NCBI GenBank assembly: GCA_001695595.3 | Contig: MBPM02000045.1 | Span: 1-64,000 of the forward strand | Direction of reading: 5' to 3' | DNA: 64,000 nucleotides | From: Plasmopara viticola | Taxonomy: Eukaryota; Oomycota; Peronosporomycetes; Peronosporales; Peronosporaceae | Part shown: one piece after another, positions 23,967 through 35,847 of the stretch | Layout of the letters: the number at the start of each line of letters is the position of its first letter | Numbering within the stretch: position 1 is the stretch's first letter | Made by a program: the position numbers and the translations under genes | Notes under the pieces: model-generated | The model's input: the letters and a program-made list of their open reading frames with translations, nothing else | The model's database searches: none | What the model was told of the DNA's origin: nothing

Positions 23967-25261
23967 ACCTTTTTCGAAAATGATTCGTACATGTAAGCCA
24001 AAATGCGACCAAAAGTATACAAGACTAGATTTCGCACTGTTTGAATACAACAAAATGAAGCAACACTGAGTGCTCAGGAAGAGCGCAGCTTAAAATGAGA
24101 ATACTATAGGACAAAAGCCTAATCAGAATTTGCAATACGAAAGAGGTTATATAGATTTAAAAGGAACTGCAGAGCACCAATGTATAAAAAAATGGAGCAG
24201 CGTCACAAGTACGATATAGTTGGAAGCTATTGTTCAAGTAGCGTCATTAAATCAGCCAATCCTATAGGTATTACTAAGGTTTTACTACGTATTCAGACAA
24301 GGATGTGAACACCGCACATCGATGCTTTAGTTGTCATCTCTGCACAGTTTTCTCGGTTAGCAACGCGAGGAGCGGGTAGCTCGAATCTTTTGGACAATAA
24401 ATTTTCATTCTTCCGCAAAAGCGCCTGCAGATATCACGATTAAAATATAGTTACGATAAGTGATATGCCTTATCGCATTTTTCTGCTAGATTTAGGTTAA
24501 ACAAGTTTTGACGCTACATTGTTACCGCCAAGCTTTGTTTGTCTTTCTTCAAGCGGGGCAGTAAGTGTACTTTTAAATAAAAATATTACAAAAGCTGACG
24601 ATTTGCAATGTAGGGCGTCTCTATCATATTATTAGTGATAGCTTGGGGTCGCTATTTGTAATTTCGAAGTAGGTAATATCCGTTGTCAGGTTGAAGAGGG
24701 CTATAAACCCTACTTCTTTTGTAGCGATAATTGTAAGCTTTTGCTGCTTTACCGATTGTTCAAAGTTTGCTGAAATTTATGCGTGCGTCCGGTTTGAGAA
24801 AATTTGGCCTCGAATAAGACATTGAGTAAATTACCAATTTAGCCCAGACAAAATAAAATTTGTAAAGTTTGCTTTCTTTATGCCTTATCTGTTCCGACAA
24901 CAAGGTGTACAAAATAAAAATATCAATCGTATTAGCTCGATCGAGACATCATCAGTAGTTCATTTGTTAGACGATGCCCGACAATTACGCAAAAAAATCG
25001 GATTCCCGATACTTTACGCTTACGCGGAGAATGTCTAACGGCGATTTGTGACCCCTGAACGGCGAGGAGATGGCTGATGTACTACATTATGATTTTAGAA
25101 AAAGGAGCTTATGAGATGCGCCGTCACAGTTGATCTAATAAATTTTTAGAAGCATACAAAACTTTCTGCCTATTCGCAATTCACTCCAGAAGCAATCTCG
25201 AGTAATTTGCTCTACCGAAATACGATTTATTGTATTCGCAGCATCTGTCATACTGGGCATT
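23967..25261. other. Unassigned decayed stretch
   Basis: No coding region recognised on either strand. Confidence 0.4.
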
Positions 25262-25360
25262 TTAAGTAGAGTTTAGTAAATAGATGACCAGCTCAATTGC
25301 GACCGCTCACCACCAGTCATTTGTTTAATCCAATTTATGTTGACGGCAAACCATTGACGT
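25262..25360 (-). repeat. Dispersed repeat fragment, copy 2 of 3
   Basis: The minus strand carries TTTGCCGTCAACATAAATTGG, then CAAATGACTGGTGGTGAGCG, then GCCCAGTATGACAG, in the same order as 9234-9345 and 59455-59575. It borders the copia 3' LTR. Confidence 0.45.
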
Positions 25361-25369
25361 CAAAGTGAA

Positions 25370-25598
25370 TGTTCAACAAGCACAAAGAGCCGATAACCTA
25401 TACCCATATCATAAATGCACAGGGAAGCGTTAATACGACGCCCTGTAGGGTGACGTAAGAAGAAAGTAAAAACCGAAGTGAATATATTTATCCTGACCAA
25501 TGAATGGCTACCATATGTAATTACTAATTGTGACGTACTTGTAATTACTGTAAAGCCATCCACCTGTTCAACATGCATTCAGCGGTGTAATGTTAACA
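25370..25598 (-). repeat. Copia 3' LTR (229 bp)
   Basis: On the minus strand it begins TGTTAACATTACACCGC (25598 downward). The first 138 bp match the other LTR. The remaining 91 bp, ending TTGTTGAACA, are replaced in the upstream LTR by just TGTTAACA. The outer boundary at 25370 is inferred from the TGTTCAACA word; the shared block ends for certain at 25461. Confidence 0.75.
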
Positions 25599-25613
25599 TT
25601 CCCACTCACCGCT
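25599..25613 (-). promoter_or_regulatory. Polypurine tract of the copia element
   Basis: Minus-strand AGCGGTGAGTGGGAA lies directly next to the LTR start TGTTAACA, the position where a plus-strand primer is left in LTR retrotransposons. It is purine-rich but not pure. Confidence 0.55.
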
Positions 25614-28600
25614 AATGCTGTGTGTCCTTTGTTGCTGACTTGGTCTTGATTCCGGAGGCTTCGCGCAGATACTTCAGCATCTTGGTTCCAAGCGCCTTGG
25701 TTAGCATATCTGCAAGCTGACTCTTCGTATCAATGTAGCCAATCTTGAGTAATCCATGCTGAACGTTCTCCCGAATAAAGTGATGTCTGATGTCCACGTG
25801 CTTTGTACGTGCGTGGTAGCCCGCGTTGTTTGCCAAAGCTATCGCACCTTGATTGTCTTCCCATATTTGCGTGCCTCCCACTTGTTCTTGAGCCATGTCC
25901 TTGAGCATGGCGCGCGCCCAAAGTACTTCTTGTGTGCACAAGCTGAGCGCCATATACTCTGCTTCTGCGGAACTTAGTGCAACTGTTCTCTGATACTTGG
26001 ACTTGAAAACAACCGGAGCTTTACCAATGTTGATCAGCACATCTGAGACAGACCGTCTGTCATCGGTGTTGCTACTCCAGTCAGCATCCGAAAAAGCTTC
26101 AACAATCAACTTTCCAATCCCTCTTTGGTTAACGATCCCATGATGACGTGTCGAATTTAAGTAGCGCAATACACGAATTGCGGCGTTCTAATGTGGTAAC
26201 CCCGGCTTTTCGAGAAATCGAGACAGTTGTGTCACGATGTATGCGACGTCCGGCCGAGTGCAAGTTGTAACATATAGCAGACATCCAATTAGTGAGCGGT
26301 ATGGTCTTGACCGCATCTCTGAACGCTCAGCTTCTGTACTTGGTGACTGTGATGTTGACAGCTTGAGACCGGACGTACACGGATTGTCGACGTTCTTGGC
26401 GTTTTTCTGCCCAAATCGCTCAGCCACGTCGCTAATGTAGCGTGTTTGCTTGATCATTAGTGTGGAAGCTGTAATGTCGTGGTCGATCTCCATGCCCAAG
26501 ATGAACTTCGCAATACCGAGATCCTTCATCTTGAAAACACTTTTAAGCATCCCCTTGACCTCTAGAATCTCGTCGCTCGTCTTGGCTGCAATGATCATAT
26601 CATCGACATAAAGACATACGTACACAAAACCTTCTTCCACTTTCTTCACGTAGACGCATTGATCCGCTCCACAACTTTCAAAATCGTTCTTCTTGAAGAC
26701 GTGGTCGATCGTCTTGTTCCAAGCGCTTGCAGCTTGCTTGAGACCATATATAGCTTTGTTCAGCTGACACGCAAATCCTTGAGCTCCCTTAACACCAATT
26801 GGAACTTCCACGTGAACACGATCCGACAGTACACTGTTAAGAAAGGCGGTGTCGACATCCAGCTGTTCCATTTTGTAGCCTAATACCGCACACACTGCGA
26901 GTACAACTCGAATTGAGTTCATGTTGGCCACTGGAGAGTAAGTCTCGAAGAAATCCACGCCGTATTTCTGCTTGAAACCTTTAGCCACCAATCGTGCTTT
27001 GTAGCGCACAACACATCCATTCTGGTCACGCTTCTTAGCAAAAACCCAGCGGCATCCAATCGTACGTCCAATTGATTCTCGTGGAACGAGTGTCCGTGTT
27101 TTGTTTTTGTGATGCGACTGTATTCGGCGTCCATCGCTTGTCGCCACTGTTCTGCCTCGTCACTAGACATTGCCTGCGCATACGTGGTAGGCAAGTCTGA
27201 TTCTTCACCAACACTCACAGCGTAAGCGAGAATAGCTTCAGCTATCAGGCCGTCTTCATCAATCCTTGCACGCTTTGAAGATGGTGGTCCTTCGCTTCCT
27301 CCCAGACTTTCATCGGCATCTGATCCGTTTTCCAGCAATAACATTGGTTCATTTGTACGCCTTGAACGTTCCACTTGCGGTCGAAATACCAATCGATCTT
27401 CCTGTGCATCCAGTGTAGGAGGTCTGTACTCTGTCAGCTCAGAGTGTACAGAGGTCGGTAATCGAAGCATCTCGATCCTTGACTCATTTGTGTCGGACTC
27501 CTCTTCATTCATTGGAGCATCTGGAATTTCATCTTCTCCTTCACCCTCCATAAGTTCATCTTGATCTTGTTGGTGTTCCGTCGGCCCGGACACAGCACTT
27601 TCATCGTTGTCTTTGGTAACGTGTATCACTTTTATTTGTTTGGGCGGGTGTGTCTCATAAATGCCGCCCACTTCACGCTCGTCCAGCTTCACCGACCGTG
27701 ATACTGATATCTTGTCTTTCTCCAAATCGTAAACTCGGTATCCCTTGGTGTCTTCGGCATAACCAAGGAACATGCACTTGAAGCTTTTGGCTTCGAGCTT
27801 CGTCCTCTTCACTTGATCAACGTGAGCATATCCATGAGACCCAAACACCCTAAGATGATCCATCCGTGGCTTCATCTTAAATCCCAGTTCATATGGGGTG
27901 TTATTTGGGTGCATTGTATTAGGAGAGCGGTTGATCAGGTACACCGCAGTGCTTACTGCCTCTGCCCACCAACATGTCGGAACACACTTGTAGTGTAGCA
28001 TGCTCCGTGCCTTTTCCATTATCGTACGGTTCATTCGTTCTGCAATACCATTTTGTTGGGGACTGTATGGTTTTGTACGCTGATGTATGATACCGTTCCG
28101 CTGACATAAATTCGTAACTGTCTTGTTGACAAACTCCGTTCCGTTGTCCGAACGCAGGCACTTGATACGGGTTCCCCACTGATTCTCATGCAGTGCTTTA
28201 AACATCGTGATCTTGTCGGCAACTTCACTCTTCTTTGCCAGAAAGTAAGCCACCACATATCGTGAATAATCATCCACAAACGTCAGAATGTATTTAGCAC
28301 CTCCTTTTGAAAGTGTCTTCATGGGTCCCATCACGTCTGTGTGAACTAACTCCAATACACGCGATGTCTTTGTCATGGAGCGTCCTGGAAAGGCTTCGAT
28401 CGTCTGCTTGCCCTTCATGCATCCACCACACAGGGTCTTGATACCTTGTTTAGCGCAGGAATACCTTCTGTGGATCGCATAGTTTTCACTAAAACGTCCT
28501 CACTTGGATGTCCCATGCGAGCGTGCCATAACTCCCACTGACTATCAACTCCCGAGTATTGCACCAATCGTGCCTCCTCTTGCTGACAATCCAGTGTGTA

Positions 28601-29739
28601 AGCTTTCCCATTTCTTGTCCCAGTTGCCAAAGCTTCGTTCTTGTCCCAAATGATGCACGAAGCACGCTGAAACTCCACACTTAGTCCACGTTCGGCAAGC
28701 TTTCCCACCGACAGTAGACGTCTGTCAAGTCCAGGGATAAGCAGCACTTCCATCATCGATATGCGTCTTCCATCTAAGCCGATAAGCTTCACTGTTCCAG
28801 CTCCTTCGACGCGTAACTTTCTGCCATCTGCAATTGTTACCTTGATGTCGTCTTTAAGTTGCTTGAAGTCGATCAAGTCACTTCGGTGAGGGGTCATGTG
28901 TGACGTCGCACCACTGTCGATCAGCCAGCTTACTGATTTCTCATCCCCCACAGCAAACACTGCATCATTACCGCTATAACGGTTTCTGGAACGGTTCTCA
29001 GCAGCTGGGCAGTCCCGCTTCATATGACCAGTCTGGTCACAATTGAAGCATTTTCCCCGAAAACCGCCGCCCTTGCGTGGCGCGTAAATCTTGCGGCCAC
29101 TTCCTCGTCTGCCCTTTATCCGTCCATCATTGTCTGTGGCTCGAAACGCTTTCTCACTTGCTTCCTTCTTCTGTAGTTTGTCTGACTCCTTCAACAGCTT
29201 CTCCTTGACTTCGATCAGAGTGATGTCCTTGGCGTTCTCCACGATAGAAGATCTTATTTCATATTCCGCCGGCAAGCTGCTCAGAAGCACCACTAGCTGT
29301 CTTGATTCATCCACCGGCTCTCCCGTCATCTGGAGTCCCACGACCAGCTCATCGAACGCGTCCAGATGTTCCACCATGCGAGTGCCACTCTCCATCTTAA
29401 ACTCATAAGGCGCCGTGTCATCGTGACACGGTTGTGTAAAGTGGAACGATGGTAGAAATCGCGAAGCGTTCCCCATGCCTCCAAGGCACGAGTAGCAGAC
29501 CGTATCTTGGTCTGGTGTTGTATCTCGACGCCCTGGGCAATTATACCCAATGCCTTGGCGTCATTCACGAGCCACGTCTCCGTTATTTCGCTCTCGCCCT
29601 TCGCGCCCATAATGTGTCCCAGCAGCCCTTTTCTTGCGAGGGCCATTCTCATGTTGAACTCCCAATGGTAGTAGTTACCATCTCCTAGGAGGACTTCGGT
29701 GCGCTTGGTAGTCATGGCGGTGACGGTGTGGTGATTCAA
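25612..29739 (-). pseudogene. Copia gag-pol polyprotein, four lesions
   Basis: Gag starts at 29739 (or Met 9 at 29715) with LLGDGNYYHWEFNMRMALAR and shifts frame near 29400. The next frame (down to 28415) carries the zinc knuckle CFNCDQTGHMKRDC, the protease site IDSGATSHM and the first His residues of the integrase zinc domain (LWHARMGHPS). A 1-nt loss near 28450 moves to the frame 26919-28418: CGGCMKGK, integrase HTDVMGP, RSDNGTEF and QQNGIAERMNRT (the D, D, E residues all present), then an acidic linker. Near 27100 another shift leads to RT: GCRWVFAKKRDQNG, QLDVDTAFLN, YVDDM. An amber codon at 26188-26190 stands where Trp is expected, before the RNase H part: AFSDADWSSNT, SSAEAEYMALS, EDNQGAIALANN, KHVDIRHHF. 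All catalytic motifs are intact; only four small lesions block translation. Confidence 0.92.
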
Positions 29740-29755
29740 GGCTGTTGTTTGCGGC

Positions 29756-29901
29756 TGTTAACAAGAAAGTAAAAACCGAAGTGAATATATTTATCCTGAC
29801 CAATGATCGGCTACCATATGTAATTACTAATTGTGACGTACTTGTAATTACTGTAAAGCCATCCACCTGTTCAACATGCATTCAGCGGTGTAATGTTAAC
29901 A
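29756..29901 (-). repeat. Copia 5' LTR (146 bp, internally shortened)
   Basis: Bounded on both sides by TGTTAACA. Of it, 138 bp match the downstream LTR with two adjacent substitutions (GATCGG here, GAATGG there) and no indels. 83 bp are missing at the gag-proximal side. Confidence 0.85.
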
Positions 29902-31227
29902 TATACACATTCAGAATCTGATCGCCATGACATTTCCCACCCGATGTTTCCTAATGCATCAATTCGCTCCTATGATTTCTGGATGTATGGGTCTATCATC
30001 CCTCAACCTTTCGGCCGTACGCCACAACAACTGCATGTAGACAAGTAGCATCAGATTGTAGAGCGGGATGTTACGCTTCACGCACTTTTAAAGTCATTTA
30101 AGCGATGAGTTTTTGTTCATAGGTCGTCATCTGTACGCACGGTCGAAAGCTGGGTGTCTTTGACAGGCGCAAAGAAAGGCATATGTTCTTTCCACAATGG
30201 TGTCAGCTTGGTTAACAGGCCTCAAGCATTTTTTTAACTTTTGCATCAGCTTTAAAAAAGGAAAGTTTCATGTGAGCAGCTCGGCTTGCAACGGTAATGC
30301 CAACGCTATGTCTTGTTTACATGCACAGCATCTGAGTATAAATATATCTCTTGTAAGCACAATCTTACAGCAATAGCAATTCTCACCAACCTCCAACATA
30401 GTGTTTTAAATTTTTGTACAAATCGTTGGACGCAGGTGGCAACTCTCTTGATCGTGACAAACTGCCTATTCCGAGATCTATGTCTGGTCCTTATTCCATA
30501 TTTTTCCCGATAACATGTCACTTGAGCTTGAGCTATTTTTGCATGCTGGCATTACAGGAGGTAGTACATTAAAGGATTGCAATTTTGTACTTAGCATTCT
30601 GTTTTAACGTCTCGAGCCAAATTTGCGATAATCAAAGCAATATGGGAGGCATTACACACGTGAATGTTTGAGCAAAAGAAAAAAGCGCCTTTCGTGGATC
30701 TGCGAGGACTCACTGCCGCAGTGGACTTTAAAGAAAATTACAGGATGCAATCGAAAAATTTATTTCCACAAAAATCATACAATTCCTGACGTATTTTATT
30801 AAAGTCTTGATGAAGACTTTTAGCGTGATATTAGATATGTGCTCGTCAAAGTGTAAGTGCCAAGTATTTACCATCCCCCAGAATTCATCACGCAAGGACT
30901 TTTAGTGATATTCAACATTAAAGTCAGGACATACATATGCATACTAAGCGGAATGAGTTGTTATTGTACATGTTTAGATAGTGCCGGAGAGTCTATTGTG
31001 TACGCGGCACTCTAAAGAGTTTGCTGCCTCCACATTACTTTTGCCTCTTGGCAGGCACTGCAAAAGCGTTTGCTCTATTACATTCGAAGTCCAAGCTTAA
31101 AATACTTACAAATATGTTTCGGCCCATTTACATCGAAAAGAGAAAAGTGCAAAAAAGGAGTCTCAAAAGAATGCATGAAAAAAAAAATGGCGATGTATTT
31201 GAAATGAGACAGTTCTTAAGAGCTGCA

Positions 31228-31968
31228 TTACTGAATCTTCACAGAAAACGTATCTACCGTGAGATCAGCGACGATGCCGACTGCAACACTGGTGCTACAC
31301 TGCACTTTTTGCAAGTAGTGATCGTTCGATATGATGTTGAGACCCAACAGAATGTCCAGGAAGAGTTTCAGGTCGACATCGAGGCGAAGAATCGGAGTCA
31401 TCGGGACAAAAACGTACGTCTTCTGACCTGACGTGTCCTCTAAGTATAGATCGAACTCAATGTCAGCGATCAACAGCACCTGAGCATTAATTGGCCTGCC
31501 TGTGCTTGATGTAGGTTTACAATTGCCGTACACGGCAGTCCACACGGCAATTTCAATGTTGGGAATAGAGACGTCAAGAGTACCAATGGAGAGGTCAATG
31601 GCGACGTTCGAGTCCAACTGGCCATTCGAGGTGTAGGAGTGGTGAAGAGTTGTAGGAATGGTGGTGATCACTGAGAGTAGCTTGGCGTCGACTTTTAACT
31701 CGGCTACGTCAAATGTCTCGTACTGCTTCGTATCTGTCTGATAAGTGCTGGTCTCAACAAGGTCAATGTGCGTGTGAAAGCCCACACTAAAATCGCTGGC
31801 ATAATCCACTTTTGTGCACTGCTTGCTATAAACGTTCGCGTTGACTTGCAAGATATTAAACAACCCAATTTCCAGCAGACCAGAATTTGAATCACAACTT
31901 GCCATGGTGACATGGGCGGTCGAGGCCACGGCGGCGATGGCAATGGCGGCGTAGTGAAAGGATTTCAT
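31228..31968 (-). CDS. Secreted protein, 246 aa, copy A
   Basis: I do not recognise the family. The protein opens with a signal peptide (MKSFHYAAIAIAAVASTAH..., likely cleavage after Ala23) and then a mature part with four Cys at residues 25, 51, 150 and 224, which could form two disulfides. The mature part alternates hydrophobic and polar residues, suggesting a beta-rich fold. There is no RxLR, EER, membrane segment or other known effector motif. An in-frame ATG lies 51 nt upstream (32019), but an oomycete initiator at 32002-32017 overlaps that region, so transcripts probably start after it; copy B also lacks the upstream ATG because of a 1-nt deletion. The start at 31968 is therefore preferred. 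No intron is visible. Expression at the host interface is plausible from the signal peptide, but the function is unknown. Confidence 0.85.
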   Translation of the reverse strand: MKSFHYAAIAIAAVASTAHVTMASCDSNSGLLEIGLFNILQVNANVYSKQCTKVDYASDFSVGFHTHIDLVETSTYQTDTKQYETFDVAELKVDAKLLSVITTIPTTLHHSYTSNGQLDSNVAIDLSIGTLDVSIPNIEIAVWTAVYGNCKPTSSTGRPINAQVLLIADIEFDLYLEDTSGQKTYVFVPMTPILRLDVDLKLFLDILLGLNIISNDHYLQKVQCSTSVAVGIVADLTVDTFSVKIQ

Positions 31969-32001
31969 CGTGGTCGGATTCGAGCTTTGGCAATGCGGGG
32001 C

Positions 32002-32017
32002 GAATTGCAGAATGAGC
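32002..32017 (-). promoter_or_regulatory. Oomycete initiator (Inr) of secreted-protein copy A
   Basis: Minus-strand GCTCATTCTGCAATTC fits the oomycete core-promoter consensus GCTCATTYYNCAWTTT at 15 of 16 positions. It sits 34-49 nt upstream of the ATG at 31968, the usual distance for short oomycete leaders. Confidence 0.85.
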
Positions 32018-33973
32018 AAATTCGAAGTGGACCGAATAGAGTTACTGTTCGAAGAATTCCACTCTTTTATGGCTCCATATCACGTGGTAGGTTTTTGAAT
32101 CCTTTTCAATAAAGCCTTCATTTTCGCTATACTGTTTTTATTGAAATATTGTACCTCCTCTGTCCTGCGTTTGGCAGTAGACTACAGTATAAACTGTTGG
32201 CGACGATAGAATCCAGGTCAGTCAATCAGAGATTTGTGAAAGTAATAATATCCTCATGCCATTTCCCACACAGTGTTTGGCTGCACTCTTTCGAATTTCG
32301 AATTCATACTTCTATCACCACCCTACCATTCGGCCGCTTTACATGCAGAAAAGACTTAAAATACTTGATGTATTTAAATTTCTTGCAGGTTTTTTAGTCC
32401 GTTTTGGACAAGCGCAAAAAATGCACATGGAGTATTCTTTACACTAAAAAGTCATTTCTGAAAACCCGCCTCTACCATTTTGCTCAACTTTTGCATCACT
32501 TTTGAGAACAAAACCTTCGTGTAAGCAGCTTGATTCCAAATGGTAAAACCAACGCCATATCTTATAGGCATGCACGGCATCTGAGAATAAATTCACTTTC
32601 AAGTAGAGCTTAATATAAAGTATAGAAAAAGCAATCTTCTACTGGATATTTTTGGAACCCTTGTACAATACTGGACGCTTCACCCAAAATGTTTTTGTGT
32701 AGGTTCACGTTGCGGGTTCCGGATAGCTATAGGCAAATCTGCAGTGTCCGCAATACTAATTATAACTTCTCAGACACTGACTGGTTTATGGTATATTGAA
32801 CCACAAGCTGCTAGGTTCCAAAACAATCTGAACATGTTTTTTATGTATCGTCTTTCTCCAAGTGAAAAGTTTTTCAAGTTTAAATCGAAAGCATGTGGAA
32901 GGGTTCTTTCCCATATCAGCGTCATGTTCTTGCACCATGTCGCAGGCTGGTCTCCAACCCTTTATTGGATAAGCGCGAAAACGCACGTGTACTATCCGTT
33001 TCCGGTATGGCGTCGTTTCTGTAATGTAGCTACTCATTTTTTGCATTGCTTTGGAAAAGTAAAGCTTCGTGTGAGCAGTTAAGCTTGCAATGATAAAATA
33101 AACGCCATGTTTTAAATAGATGCATCGCGTCTAAGCACTTTCTCCTTTTTAAGCGATATCATATTTTCAAAGTATAACAATAACAATCTCCCACCGGGTG
33201 TTATTAAAATCCTTGCGAATATTCTTGGACGCGCAGGGTCACTTCATTGCGACAGGTTCTTATTTCGTGGTAGATTTTGGCCTTTTTCCATATTTGTCAT
33301 AACATGTCACTGAGCTTGAGCTTATTTGCTCGCATTACAAGACTGGATCACTGCGTGCTGTACAGTATATTTGCGAAACAAAATTTACTTGCAGGTGGTC
33401 ACGGAATTACACTGTTTCCTGGTTCTGTTGTATCATCCGGAGATTAAATTTAGCGCCTCCCCGATTGTACAGTATCGACCTTAGTACAGTAGTTGCATTG
33501 TGCCCGATCTAGACATATATAATCGAAGCTAGAAAGTGATTTTAAGTCAAGTTCATCTCATTGCAATGAGACAAAGGTAATCACGCGTGCTTGCGACCAG
33601 TAATTTTATCTGTTTAAAATCTTATCGCCATAACGTTTCCCGACCAAATGTTTCATTGCGCATTGATTCGCTTTTCTAATCTTCAAATGTTAGTATCTAC
33701 CAAAGCTCACCATATGGCCGCACACCACACCAACTACATGTAGACAAGTAGCATCAGATTGTAGAGCGGGAATTTACATTTCCAAAATCCTTGTGCGATG
33801 ACTGTGTCCATAGGGCATCATCTGTTCGCACGGTCGCAAGCTGCGTCTCATTGATAAGCGCAAAGAAAGGCATGTACTTTCCATAAAAGTTTCGTTATTG
33901 GAAACAGGGCTGGTCTCCAACCCTTAATTGGACAAGCGCAAAACTGGACATGGACTATTCTTTTTGGTATGGT

Positions 33974-34518
33974 GTCGCTACTGGTAACACACCTCATTTT
34001 TTGCATCGCTTCGAATAAAGAAAGTTTCGTGTGAGCAGTTTACGCCATGTTTAACATACTTACACCGCGTTTGAGGTGTATATCTTTAACAAGCAAAATT
34101 GCATATCAAAATATAGCAATAGCAGTCTCTCACCGAATGTTAATGAAGTCCTTGTACATATCCTTGGACGCGTAAGGCGACTCCTCAAGCTGTTTTTTTT
34201 CAAAATCTGAGTCTTGTCCTTGTTCCATATTTGTCCCTTATAACATGGCACTAAGCTTGAGCTAATTTTGGTGCTCACAAAACAAGTCTGGGTTTTTGCG
34301 TTCTTTACACTACATTGGCAATTTTCGCGATACAAAAAATTAACTTGCCTGCTCACGAAATTATACCATTTTCTGCGGTTACATTTTAGAGCACCTTAGG
34401 ACATGTGTGCCCCATTCAGACCTCATAAATCAGAGCATGAGAAATGATAGATCTTGAATCTAGTTCATGTCATTGCAGATGAGACAAAGAAAATCACGCG
34501 TGGTTTTAACCATTATTC
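33974..34518. other. Spacer between duplication units, made of an older repeat
   Basis: This part has no counterpart to the right of unit B. It resembles, more distantly, the segments at 30240-30550, 32485-32700 and 33040-33360: TTTGCATCRCTT, GTGAGCAG, CTTGGACGCG, TTCCATATTTG and ATAACATG occur in the same order. Confidence 0.7.
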
Positions 34519-35847
34519 ATATACACATTCAGAATCTGATCGCCATGACATTTCCCACCCGATGTTTCCTAATGCATCAATTCGCTCCTATGATTTCTGG
34601 ATGTATGGGTCTATCATCCCTCAACCTTTCGGCCGTACGCCACAACAACTGCATGTAGACAAGTAGCATCAGATTGTAGAGCGGGATGTTACGCTTCACG
34701 CACTTTTAAAGTCATTTAAGCGATGAGTTTTTGTTCATAGGTCGTCGTCATCTGTACGCACGGTCGAATGCTGGGTGTCTTTGACAGGCGCAAAGAAAGG
34801 CATATGTTCTTTCCACAATGGTGTCAGCTTGGTTAACAGGCCTCAAGCATTTTTTTAACTTTTGCATCAGCTTTAAAAAAGGAAAGTTTCATGTGAGCAG
34901 CTCGGCTTGCAACGGTAATGCCAACGCTTATCTTGTCTACATGCACAGCATCTGAGTATAAATATATCTCTTGTAAGCACAATCTTACAGCAATAGCAAT
35001 TCTCACCAACCTCCAACATAGTGTTTTAAATTTTTGTACAAATCGTTGGACGCAGGTGGCAACACTCTTGATCGTGACAAACTGCCTTTTCCGAGATCTA
35101 GGTCTGGTCCTTATTTCATATTTGTTCCCGATAACATGTCACTTGAGCTTGAGCTATTTTTCATGCTGGCATTACAGGAGGTAGTACATTATAGGATTGC
35201 AATTTTGTACTTAGCATTCTGTTTTAACGTCTCGAGCCAAATTTGCGATAATCAAAGCAATATGGGATGCATTACACACGTGAATGTTTGAGCAAAAGAA
35301 AAAAGCGCCTTTCGTGGATCTGCGAGGACTCACTGCCGCAGTGGACTTTAAAGAAAATTACAGGATGCAATCGAAAAATTTATTTCCACAAAAATCATAC
35401 AATTCCTGACGTATTTTATTAAAGTCTTGATGAAGACTTTTAGCGTGATATTAGATATGTGCTCGTCAAAGTGTAAGTGCCAAGTATTTACCATCCCCAG
35501 AATTCATCACGCAAGGACTTTTAGTGATATTCAACATTAAAGTCAGGACATACATATGCAATACTAAGCGGAATGAGTTGTTATTGTACATGTTTAGATA
35601 GTGCCGGAGAGTCTATTGTGTACGCGGCACTCTAAAGAGTTTGCTGCCTCCACATTACTTTTGCCTCTTGGCAGGCACTGCAAAAGCGTTTGCTCTATTA
35701 CATTCGAAGTCCAAGCTTAAAATACTTACAAATATGTTTCGGCCCATTTACATCGAAAAGAGAAAAGTGCAAAAAAGGAGTCTCAAAAGAATGCATGAAA
35801 AAAAAAATGGCGATGTATTTGAAATGAGACAGTTCTTAAGAGCTGCA

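Larger units (their letters stand above)
25370..29901 (-). mobile_element. Ty1/copia retrotransposon, near complete
   Basis: A minus-strand copia element with both LTRs (29756-29901 upstream, 25370-25598 downstream), a gag-pol region in the copia order gag, protease, integrase, RT, RNase H, and a polypurine-rich stretch just before the downstream LTR. The two LTRs share a 138-bp block that differs by two adjacent bases by eye, so insertion is recent relative to the gypsy remnants. The upstream LTR lacks 83 bp found in the downstream one. No 5-bp target-site duplication is visible (GTGAA against TATAC). The high-coordinate end coincides with the start of the 4.6-kb tandem duplication. Confidence 0.9.
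29901..33973. repeat. Tandem duplication unit A (~4.07 kb shown)
   Basis: Matches 34519-38595 over its full length with only scattered substitutions and small indels (for example CGT CGT CAT against CGT CAT near 30127/34745). With the spacer 33974-34518 the period is about 4618 bp. The left edge is exactly the copia LTR boundary; the right edge of homology is at GGTATGGT, 33973. It carries the secreted-protein gene and several older repeats. Confidence 0.93.

Noticed and set aside
29675..29881. 68-codon frame and its counterpart at 25360-25578 as genes
   Set aside because: Both are readings through the copia LTRs.
31021..31431. 136-codon plus-strand frame, identical again at 35641-36051
   Set aside because: Its second half is antisense to the secreted-protein gene and it is kept in both places only because of the recent duplication; no signal peptide or domain.
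32744..33082. 112-codon plus-strand frame with an extended twin at 37271-37642
   Set aside because: Conserved only through the duplication, its start shifts between the copies by an indel, and it lies in older repeat sequence.
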